Shown here piece after piece: positions 7,001-12,549 of a DNA stretch of 16,589 nt. Origin of the DNA: JBIOUF01 sp044866695 (GTDB lineage Bacteria > Actinomycetota > Actinomycetes > Propionibacteriales > Nocardioidaceae); contig JBIOUF010000279.1 in the NCBI GenBank assembly GCA_044866695.1, positions 1-16,589 on the forward strand, given 5' to 3'. A program made the translations under genes and the position numbers. The notes below the pieces were generated by a model. It saw only the letters and a program-made list of their open reading frames with translations. It was not told the DNA's origin and made no database searches. Within the stretch, counting starts at the first letter, position 1. Each line of letters opens with the position of its first letter.

Positions 7001-7509
7001 CCAGCAACCAGGAGACCGCGACCACGAGCTCGGCCCGGCCCGAGGTCACCGTCGAGGCGGTGCCGGACCTGCCGGTGATCCGGGTCCACCGTGACTTCGC
7101 CGCGACGGCCGAGCAGCTGTTCCGCGCGCACACCGACCCCGAGCTCTTCGCGCAGTGGGTGGGCCCCTCGGGCCACCGCGCCGCCATCGACCACTGGGAC
7201 GCCCGCACCGGGGGCAGCTACCGCTACCGCTCGGTGCACGAGGGCGCCGAGTACGCCTTCCACGGCTGCTTCCACACCGTCCGCCCGGACCGCCTGGTGC
7301 AGACCTTCACCTACGAGGGCATGCCCGACGAGGTCGCCCTGGACACCATGTGGTTCGAGGACCTGGGCGGGGGCCGGACCCGGCTGCACGTCGAGAGCCT
7401 GGTGGGCAGCTTCGAGGCGCGGGCCGGGATGCTCGCCAGCGGCATGGAGGTCGGCATGGCCGACGGCTACGCCAAGCTCGACACGATGCTCGCCGACGGG
7501 GCGGTCTGA
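6997..7509 (+). CDS. SRPBCC-family protein (AHSA1/START-like)
   Basis: This encodes 170 residues starting at ATG 6997 inside the arsR stop, with GAAGGAG (6983-6989) 7 nt upstream. After a Ser/Thr-rich N-terminus, the sequence RVHRDFAATAEQLFRAHTDPELFAQWVGP, followed by WDARTGGSYRYRS, FHGCFHTVRPDRLVQTFTYEG and the C-terminal helix GMADGYAKLDTMLAD, is typical of AHSA1-type SRPBCC (START/Bet v1-like) domains that bind hydrophobic ligands. Such genes are very often coupled to ArsR regulators, where the protein may bind, modify or detoxify the compound sensed by the regulator; that role is inference. The 83-bp palindrome copy 2 begins 19 nt after the stop and may end the transcript. Confidence 0.92.
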   Translation: MTSNQETATTSSARPEVTVEAVPDLPVIRVHRDFAATAEQLFRAHTDPELFAQWVGPSGHRAAIDHWDARTGGSYRYRSVHEGAEYAFHGCFHTVRPDRLVQTFTYEGMPDEVALDTMWFEDLGGGRTRLHVESLVGSFEARAGMLASGMEVGMADGYAKLDTMLADGAV

Positions 7510-7525
7510 GCTCCTGGCGCGGCCC

Positions 7526-7613
7526 GGTTGTGGCCGATGCCGGCATGCCGCATCGGCGTGTCGGTGCCGGCAGAGGCCACAAGCCGGCCTTCGTGCCGGC
7601 ATCGGCCACAACC
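7526..7613 (-). repeat. 83-bp palindromic intergenic element, copy 2 (inverted relative to copy 1)
   Basis: GGTTGTGGCCGATGCCGGCA (7526-7545) and its exact reverse complement (7594-7613) form a perfect 20-bp inverted repeat around a 48-bp centre. The core 7529-7611, read on the minus strand, aligns ungapped with copy 1 (6431-6513) at about 67 of 83 positions. The middle contains further short complementary blocks (CCGGCATGCCG around 7540-7550). As RNA it would form a very stable hairpin, so it could act as a terminator for the arsR-SRPBCC operon. Position: between the SRPBCC stop and the CsoR operator. Confidence 0.85.
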
Positions 7614-7641
7614 CCGCAGGCTGGCCGCGAACGCCGCACCA

Positions 7642-7656
7642 TACCCCCTGGGGGTA
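7642..7656. promoter_or_regulatory. CsoR operator
   Basis: TACCCCC-T-GGGGGTA is a perfect palindrome with 7-bp arms. It fits the G-tract pseudo-palindromes bound by CsoR/RcnR-type regulators (TACCCC...GGGGTA). It overlaps a possible -10 box, TAGGCT (7655-7660), and lies 32 bp upstream of the csoR ATG. Autorepression released by Cu(I) is the expected behaviour. Confidence 0.85.
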
Positions 7657-7688
7657 GGCTGGAGGCAACTTCCGAGACAGGAGCGGCG

Positions 7689-7988
7689 ATGGCGTCCGAG
7701 CACGTGCACCCCGGCTACATGCAACGCAAGGACGACTACCTGCGCCGGCTCAGGCGCATCGAGGGCCAGGTCAAGGGCATCGAGCGCATGGTGGCGGACG
7801 AGCAGTACTGCATCGACATCCTCACCCAGGTGTCCGCCGCCACGAAGGCGCTCCAGGCGGTGGCCCTCGGGCTGCTCGAGGAGCACCTGGCGCACTGCGT
7901 CATGGACGCCGCCCGCACCGGGGGGCCGGAGGCCGAGGAGAAGCTGCGGGAGGCGTCGGCGGCGGTCGGCCGGCTGGTGCGGTCCTAG
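7689..7988 (+). CDS. csoR: CsoR-type copper-sensing repressor
   Basis: This encodes 99 residues, all-helical, of the CsoR/RcnR/FrmR family. DYLRRLRRIEGQVKGIERMV is the family signature helix. The Cu(I) ligands are all present: C41 (QYCIDI), H66 and C70 (EHLAHCVMDA), with the spacing C-x24-H-x3-C of M. tuberculosis CsoR (C36, H61, C65), so copper is the likely ligand and not nickel or formaldehyde. ATG 7689 has AGGAG (7679-7683) 5 nt upstream. A perfect operator is at 7642-7656. Neither copA (P-type ATPase) nor copZ (chaperone) follows: the next gene is convergent, only 12 nt after the stop. The regulated copper genes, if any, must lie outside this window. Confidence 0.93.
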   Translation: MASEHVHPGYMQRKDDYLRRLRRIEGQVKGIERMVADEQYCIDILTQVSAATKALQAVALGLLEEHLAHCVMDAARTGGPEAEEKLREASAAVGRLVRS

Positions 7989-8000
7989 CCCGTACGGCGC

Positions 8001-8828
8001 TCAGCGGCCCGTCCAGCGGGGCGGCCGCCGCTCCGCGAACGCCCGCGGCCCCTCCTCGGCGTCCGCCGACGCGAGCATCCGCCGGTAGGCAGGCAGGCCG
8101 CCACCCCTCAGCAGCGCGAAGCCGGCCGCCACGTCCAGGGTCGCCGTCGCCTCGAGCACCTCGAGCACGGCCGCGACCGACAGCGGCGCGGCGGCTCGGA
8201 CCTTCCGAGCCAGCTCGAGGGCGCCGTCGACCAGCCGACCGGCCGGCAGCACCCGGTTGACCAGGCCCCAGCGCAGCGCCTCCTCGGCTGCCATCCGCCG
8301 CCCGGTGAGCAGCAGCTCGGCCGCGACGGCGGGGGGCAGCCGCCGCGGCAGCCGCAGCAGGCCGCCGGAGTCGGCCACCAGGCCGAGGGTGACCTCCGGC
8401 AGCGCGAGCTCGGCATGCTCGGCCGCGACGACCAGGTCGGCGGCCAGGGCCAGCTCGAACCCCCCGCCGAGAGCCAGCCCGTTCACCGCCGCGACCACGG
8501 GCTTGCGGCGGGAGAGCAGCTCGGTGAGGCCGGCGAACCCACCCGGCCCGTGGTCGGCGTCGACCGCCTCCCCCGACGCGGCGGCGTTGAGGTCCCAGCC
8601 GGCCGAGAAGAACCGGGGCCCCGCCCCGGTGAGGACGCCCACCCGCAGGGCCGGGTCCTCCTCGAGCCGGGCGAACGCCGCGTGGAGCGCGCGGCTGGTC
8701 GCGACGTCGACGGCGTTGGCCGGGGGCCGGTCCAGGGTGACCAGCCAGATCCCCTCCTCGACGGCCTCGGCGCGGACCGGGCCGTACGTCGGCGTACCGG
8801 TCATCTCGGGGCTCGTCTCTGGGCTCAT
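8001..8828 (-). CDS. caiD: CaiD-like enoyl-CoA hydratase/crotonase
   Basis: This encodes 275 residues with the crotonase fold. CoA-ester oxyanion-hole regions are AGWDLNAAA (75-84) and NGLALGGGFELAL (116-128). Both catalytic glutamates of hydratases are kept, E125 (GGGFELA) and E145 (LPEVTLG). From memory, the blocks DADHGPGGFAGLTEL, PDSGG-like VADSGGLLRLP, TGRRMAAEEALRWGLVNRV and the C-terminal FAERRPPRWTGR closely resemble E. coli CaiD, which hydrates crotonobetainyl-CoA to carnitinyl-CoA. A carnitine/crotonobetaine role is therefore favoured, but a generic enoyl-CoA hydratase is not excluded. It is last in the minus-strand operon, 15 nt after the acyl-CoA dehydrogenase stop. ATG 8828 is used; ATG 8804 is an alternative, and neither has a strong ribosome site. 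The gene is convergent with csoR. Confidence 0.88.
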   Translation of the reverse strand: MSPETSPEMTGTPTYGPVRAEAVEEGIWLVTLDRPPANAVDVATSRALHAAFARLEEDPALRVGVLTGAGPRFFSAGWDLNAAASGEAVDADHGPGGFAGLTELLSRRKPVVAAVNGLALGGGFELALAADLVVAAEHAELALPEVTLGLVADSGGLLRLPRRLPPAVAAELLLTGRRMAAEEALRWGLVNRVLPAGRLVDGALELARKVRAAAPLSVAAVLEVLEATATLDVAAGFALLRGGGLPAYRRMLASADAEEGPRAFAERRPPRWTGR

Positions 8829-8843
8829 CTCTGGGCGTCCGGC

Positions 8844-9977
8844 TCAGGCACCCAGCGGCCTCAGCATCGACCGGGCGATGATGTGCCGCTGGATCTCGCT
8901 GGTCCCGTCCCAGATCCGCTCGACCCGCGCGTCGCGCCAGAACCGCTCGATCGGCAGCTCCTCCATCAGCCCCATGCCGCCGTGGATCTGGACCGCCGCG
9001 TCGGTGACGTGCGCCAGCGCCTCGGTCGCCGCCAGCTTGGCCATCGCGACGTCCTGGTCGGTCATCCGGCCCTGGTCCAGGCGCCAGGCGGCGCGCAGCG
9101 TGAGCAGCTCGGCGGCCTCCAGCTCGACGGCCATGTCGGCCAGCTCGAACCCGACTCCCTGGAACCGTCCGATGGGCTGCCCGAACTGCTTGCGGCTCGC
9201 GGCGTACCGGGTGGCCAGCTCCAGCACCCGGCGCCCGCGCCCCACGCTGGTCGCCGCCACGGTGAGGCGGCTGGCCCCGAGCCAGGTGCCCATGAGGCCG
9301 AGCCCGGCGCCCTCGGCGCCGAGCAGGTTCGCGGCGGGGACCCGGCAGCCGTCCAGGCTGATCTCGCACTGGTGGTAGCCGCGGTGGGAGACCGCACTGG
9401 AGCCGCGGCGGACGGCGAGCCCCGGGGAGTCCAGGTCGACGAGAAGGCAGCTGATCGCCCCCTCGGTGGTGACGAACAGGACCACGAAGTCCGAGGCGTC
9501 CGCGTGGCTGATGAAGTGCTTGGTGCCGGTGACGACGTAGTGGTCGCCGTCGCGCACCGCCCGGGTGCGCATGGACCGCACGTCGGACCCCGCCTCGGGC
9601 TCGGTCATCGCCAGGCAGTCGTGCCGCTGGCCGCGGATCGCCGGGAGCAGGTAGCGCTCCCGCTGGTCGCCGGTGCAGGCGAGCAGGATGTTGCTGGGCC
9701 GGGCCACCAGCATCTGCAGCGCGTACGACGTGCGGCCCAGCTCGCGCTCCATCAGCGTCATCGACACCGCGTCCAGGCCGCCACCGCCGACGTCGGCGGG
9801 CATGTTGGCCGCGTAGAGGCCGGTATCGAGGGCGGTACGACGGACCCGCTCGGCGAGCTCGGCAGGCACCTCGGCGAGGCGCTCCACCTCGTCCTCGTGG
9901 GGCATCAGCTCGCGCTCGACGAACCGCCGCACGGTCTCCACGACGGCCCGCTGCTCGTCGGTCAGCGCGAAGTCCAC
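8844..9977 (-). CDS. Acyl-CoA dehydrogenase
   Basis: This encodes 377 residues of FAD-dependent acyl-CoA dehydrogenase, full length for the family. It starts VDFALTDEQRAVVETVRRFVE at GTG 9977, with GGGGAGG (9983-9989) 5 nt upstream. Diagnostic blocks are AMTEPEAGSDVRSMRT (FAD/substrate loop), TGTKHFISHADASDFVVLF, RKQFGQPIGRFQ, AAVQIHGGMGLMEELPIERFWRDARV and IWDGTSEIQRHIIARSML. In medium-chain type enzymes the catalytic base is the Glu before GTS; here it is D357, a conservative change that may lower or alter activity. Between a thioesterase and a CaiD-like hydratase, the likely substrate is a short or trimethylammonium acyl-CoA such as gamma-butyrobetainyl-CoA; this is inference. It lies 22 nt after the thioesterase stop. 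Confidence 0.92.
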   Translation of the reverse strand: MDFALTDEQRAVVETVRRFVERELMPHEDEVERLAEVPAELAERVRRTALDTGLYAANMPADVGGGGLDAVSMTLMERELGRTSYALQMLVARPSNILLACTGDQRERYLLPAIRGQRHDCLAMTEPEAGSDVRSMRTRAVRDGDHYVVTGTKHFISHADASDFVVLFVTTEGAISCLLVDLDSPGLAVRRGSSAVSHRGYHQCEISLDGCRVPAANLLGAEGAGLGLMGTWLGASRLTVAATSVGRGRRVLELATRYAASRKQFGQPIGRFQGVGFELADMAVELEAAELLTLRAAWRLDQGRMTDQDVAMAKLAATEALAHVTDAAVQIHGGMGLMEELPIERFWRDARVERIWDGTSEIQRHIIARSMLRPLGA

Positions 9978-9999
9978 GGCCGCCTCCCCTGGTCCGCGC

Positions 10000-10533
10000 T
10001 CACTCGTGCCGGATCCGCAGCGGCCGCCCGACCAGCGCGGGAAGGGGTAGGACGGCGTGGGCGGCGTGGACGGCACGGACGTGCTCGAGCAGGTCGGTCG
10101 GCATCGGTGCCGAGCCCCCACGGTTCGTGTCGACGTGCACGAGCAGCTGCTCGGCGGCGGCGAGGAGCGTGCCGGCCTCGCCGTGCATCTCGTGGTACAC
10201 GTGCACCCGGCGCTCGTCGAGGTCCAGCACCCGGAGGGACAGGTCCAGCCGGTCGCCTTCGCGCGCCTCGCGCAGGTGGTGCAGGTGGGTCTGGGCGGTG
10301 AACAGGGAGGCGCCGGCGGCGCGGTAGGCCTCGTCGATCCCGACGTACCGGAAGAACGCGTCGGCGCTGTCCCCGAAGGCGAGCAGGTAGCACGACTCGC
10401 TCATGTGGCCGTTGTAGTCGGTCCACCCCGTGGGCACGGGCGTGCTGTGCAGGCGCAGCGGCGCTGGGATGGCCCGGGCCGGGTCCCAGACCCCGCTCGG
10501 CCGGCCCTCGTGGGGCGTCGTCACCCGGGTCAT
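10000..10533 (-). CDS. Hotdog-fold acyl-CoA thioesterase (betainyl-CoA thioesterase-like)
   Basis: This encodes 177 residues. TGWTDYNGHMSESCYLLAFGDSADAFFRYVG carries the 4HBT hotdog motif D39-Y-N-G-H43-M with the probable catalytic Asp. THLHHLREAREGDRLDLSLRVLDLDERRVHVYHEM and LLVHVDTNRGGSAPMP follow. From memory this pattern (DYNGHM, H-x-Y/F-H-E-M, HVDT) is that of thioesterases associated with, or fused to, L-carnitine dehydrogenase, which release glycine betaine from betainyl-CoA. That, together with the CaiD-like gene, argues for carnitine or gamma-butyrobetaine breakdown. ATG 10533 overlaps the VOC stop as ATGA, so the two are translationally coupled. A long in-frame extension upstream (to 10956) has no family features and lies over the VOC gene. 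Confidence 0.87.
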   Translation of the reverse strand: MTRVTTPHEGRPSGVWDPARAIPAPLRLHSTPVPTGWTDYNGHMSESCYLLAFGDSADAFFRYVGIDEAYRAAGASLFTAQTHLHHLREAREGDRLDLSLRVLDLDERRVHVYHEMHGEAGTLLAAAEQLLVHVDTNRGGSAPMPTDLLEHVRAVHAAHAVLPLPALVGRPLRIRHE

Positions 10534-10922
10534 GCGGCCGGGGCGGGCTGGGTGAGGAACCAGCGGTGTCCGAACGGGTCGTGGAAGACCGCGACGCGGC
10601 CCGCGGGCGCGGAGTCCTCGGGGCCGCGGTCCAGCCCGACCCCGGCCTCGCGAAGGCGCGCGCACACCGCGTCGACGTCGGGTACGGTCAGGTGCAGCGA
10701 CACCGCCGCACCGCGACCGGAGCCGGGCGGGGCCACCCCGGCCTCGGCGAACTCCTCCGACATCATCCACCCCGCCCCGGCGACCGCGAGCTCGACGTGA
10801 CCGACCCGGCCGTCCGGCATCACGATCGGCGCGAGGGTCACCTCGGCGCCGAGCACGGCGACGTACCAGTCGACCGCGGCTCGGGCGTCGGCCACGCACA
10901 GGTACGGCGTGAGCTCGCTCAC
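10530..10922 (-). CDS. VOC-family (glyoxalase/PhnB-like) protein
   Basis: This encodes 130 residues with the paired beta-alpha-beta-beta-beta modules of the vicinal oxygen chelate fold: VSELTPYLCVADARAAVDWYVAVLGAEV, then GHVELAVAGAGWMMSEEF, and in the second half HLTVPDVDAVCARLREAGV and GRVAVFHDPFGHRWFLTQ. GTG 10922 has GAGGAGG (10929-10935) 6 nt upstream. The family includes glyoxalases, dioxygenases, epimerases and antibiotic-binding proteins; the short PhnB-like type seen here has no assigned substrate. It is first in the minus-strand operon and its stop overlaps the thioesterase start, so it probably belongs to the same pathway, for example as an isomerase or epimerase, but that is a guess. 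Confidence 0.88.
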   Translation of the reverse strand: MSELTPYLCVADARAAVDWYVAVLGAEVTLAPIVMPDGRVGHVELAVAGAGWMMSEEFAEAGVAPPGSGRGAAVSLHLTVPDVDAVCARLREAGVGLDRGPEDSAPAGRVAVFHDPFGHRWFLTQPAPAA

Positions 10923-10960
10923 CGGCTGCCTCCTCACCGACCGGGCCTGATCCCACCGGG

Positions 10961-10966
10961 AGCCTA
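10961..10966 (-). promoter_or_regulatory. Possible -10 box of the VOC/thioesterase/dehydrogenase/crotonase operon
   Basis: On the minus strand TAGGCT (TAnnnT type) lies about 38 bp upstream of the VOC GTG, inside the 59-bp gap to the small acidic ORF. The same hexamer stands next to the CsoR operator. No good -35 is visible, so this is tentative. Confidence 0.25.
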
Positions 10967-10981
10967 GGGCAACCGCGGACC

Positions 10982-11161
10982 TCAGCCGCTGGTGGACTCG
11001 GGCGGAATCGCCCCGGGATCCGGCTCGCGCTCCTGAGCCGGCTGGTCGTCGCCGGCGCGGCGCGGGTCGAGCGGCTCGTCGTCGTCGGTGACCGGCGGGT
11101 TGACCGGCTCGTTCTCGTCCACGGGCTCCTCGGGCAGCGGTTCGAGCGGGGTGTTGGTCAT
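10982..11161 (-). CDS. Small acidic proline-rich hypothetical protein (59 aa)
   Basis: An ORF of 59 codons on the minus strand encodes MTNTPLEPLPEEPVDENEPV, continuing through VTDDDEPLDP, DDQPAQEREPDPG and ending PPESTSG. It is strongly acidic, rich in Pro, Asp and Glu, with no Cys and no hydrophobic segment, so it is probably disordered and cytoplasmic. I recognise no domain. Codons show G/C third positions as in neighbouring genes, supporting real coding. No ribosome site precedes the ATG, but TATCTG on the minus strand ends 6 nt before it, which would suit a leaderless transcript starting at the ATG. It reads toward the VOC operon with a 59-bp gap and is divergent from the SMP-30 gene. Confidence 0.6.
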   Translation of the reverse strand: MTNTPLEPLPEEPVDENEPVNPPVTDDDEPLDPRRAGDDQPAQEREPDPGAIPPESTSG

Positions 11162-11248
11162 GACGACCAGATACCCGTCGTACGGCGGTCTGATGCCGGG
11201 CCGCGACCGCCCCCTCGGGCGCGGCGGCAGACGTCCGGTCGCCCGGCG

Positions 11249-11278
11249 TTGACCGGTACGGACCAGTGGGCTTAGGTT
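11249..11278 (+). promoter_or_regulatory. Candidate promoter of the SMP-30 gene
   Basis: TTGACC (11249-11254) and TAGGTT (11273-11278) are 18 bp apart; reading TTAGGT (11272-11277) gives 17 bp. The predicted start near 11285 leaves a leader of about 105 nt. In it CCTCT-CGGG-AGAGG (11329-11342) is a 5-bp tetraloop hairpin. The gap 11162-11389 between the divergent small ORF and the SMP-30 gene holds no other feature that I can support. Confidence 0.55.
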
Positions 11279-11389
11279 TCCCGCACCAGCACTGGATCTC
11301 TGGCGCGCCGTCCGTCCCGGACTCGCGGCCTCTCGGGAGAGGTCTCAGCCGCGGCTGTCGCGTGCGCCCTGTCACGGGGAGGCTCGCAG

Positions 11390-12538
11390 ATGAAGCACCG
11401 AACCACGGCTGGAGTCGCGGCGGCGACCCTGGGGGCGGCGTTGCTGCTGCTGCCCGCGAGCGGGAGCACCACGGCAGCGACGGCGGGCAGTGCGCGGGAG
11501 GGCGTGGCCACGACGAGGGCCGCCGTCCCGAAGGTGGCGCAGCACGACTTCCCACCGCCGACCGGGGACCCCGCGATCATCCCCGCCAACGCCCGGCTGC
11601 GGACCCTGTTCGAGGGCGCGTGCGCGCTCACCACCGGCCCGGCGGCCGACCGGTACGGCGACGTCTACTTCGCCGAGCTGTCCCTGCGCAAGGTCTGCCT
11701 CGACGAGGACGGCAACCCGGAGGCGGGCATCATCTACCGCTACCGCTCCACCAACGGGCGCACGCGGGTCTGGCGGTCTCCGAGCGGCCAGGCCAACGGC
11801 ATGGACTTCGACGCCGAGGGCCGGCTCGTGGTCGGGGAGTCCGCGGACAACGGCGGCCAGCGGGTCACCCGCACCGACATGGACACGGGCAAGAGCGTCA
11901 TCTTGGCCTCCGAGTACGAGGGCCGCCCGCTGCTCGCGCCCAACGGGGTCAGCATCGACGAGCAGGGCCGGATCTACTTCACCGACCCGCGCTACGAGGG
12001 ACCGGAGCCGGTCGAGCAGCCGGTGCAGGGCATCTACCGGATCGACCCCGACCGCTCGATCCACCGGATCATCGTCAACGCCACCAAGCCGAACGGCGTG
12101 CTGGTCTCCCCGGACCAGAAGACGTTGTACGTCGCCAACTTCGACGTCGGCTTCCTCGACGGCCCTCGGCTCACCGCCGACGAGCTGGCCTCGATCCCGC
12201 CCGTGGACATGGCGCTGTACGCCTACCCGCTGCACTCCGACGGGACGGTCGGGGACCGGGAGACGCTGGTGGACTACCTGCCGGGCTTCGGTCCGGACGG
12301 GCTCACCGCCGACGTGGACGGCAACATCTACGTCGCCGTCCGCGACACCGACGATCCCGGCATCCGGGTCTACACGCCCGACGGCGAGGAGATCGCCCAG
12401 ATCCCGACCGGCGACATCCTGCCCACCGCGGCGGAGTTCGGCACCGGCCGGGACCGCCACCTGCTCTACGTCACCGCGGGCAAGGGCCTGTACCGGATCC
12501 GGCTCAACGCCGAGGGCTACCAGCTGCCCCAGGACTGA
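11390..12538 (+). CDS. Secreted SMP-30/gluconolactonase/LRE-like beta-propeller protein
   Basis: This encodes 382 residues. ATG 11390 has GGGGAGG (11376-11382) 7 nt upstream. MKHRTTAGVAAATLGAALLLLPASGSTTAATA is a Sec signal peptide with likely cleavage near residue 30. The mature part is a six-bladed SMP-30-like propeller: blade signatures are NGMDFDAEGRLVVGE (136-150), LLAPNGVSIDEQGRIYFTDPRY (181-202), TKPNGVLVSPDQKTLYVANF (232-251) and FGPDGLTADVDGNIYVAV (300-317). N185 and N235 and D303 sit where SMP-30 proteins carry metal or substrate ligands. Members hydrolyse sugar lactones or related esters with a divalent metal; the substrate here is unknown. The DUF2332 gene starts only 11 nt after the stop, so the two are probably one transcript, although one product is exported and the other is not. 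Confidence 0.9.
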   Translation: MKHRTTAGVAAATLGAALLLLPASGSTTAATAGSAREGVATTRAAVPKVAQHDFPPPTGDPAIIPANARLRTLFEGACALTTGPAADRYGDVYFAELSLRKVCLDEDGNPEAGIIYRYRSTNGRTRVWRSPSGQANGMDFDAEGRLVVGESADNGGQRVTRTDMDTGKSVILASEYEGRPLLAPNGVSIDEQGRIYFTDPRYEGPEPVEQPVQGIYRIDPDRSIHRIIVNATKPNGVLVSPDQKTLYVANFDVGFLDGPRLTADELASIPPVDMALYAYPLHSDGTVGDRETLVDYLPGFGPDGLTADVDGNIYVAVRDTDDPGIRVYTPDGEEIAQIPTGDILPTAAEFGTGRDRHLLYVTAGKGLYRIRLNAEGYQLPQD

Positions 12539-12549
12539 CCCGCCACCGC

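Noticed and set aside
8004..8028. GC-rich inverted repeat (GCGGCC/GGCCGC) at the convergent ends of csoR and the crotonase gene as a bidirectional terminator
   Set aside because: The stem is only 6 bp, lies inside the crotonase coding end and has no T-tract; such matches arise by chance at this GC content.
10923..11555. Long upstream extension of the VOC frame on the minus strand
   Set aside because: The VOC fold begins at GTG 10922 with a good ribosome site; the extension has no domain and crosses the small acidic ORF and the SMP-30 gene.
11266..12549. Upstream in-frame extension that would make the DUF2332 protein 780 residues long
   Set aside because: The extension overlaps the SMP-30 gene in another frame and is low-complexity Arg/Gly-rich; DUF2332 homology begins only after 12550.
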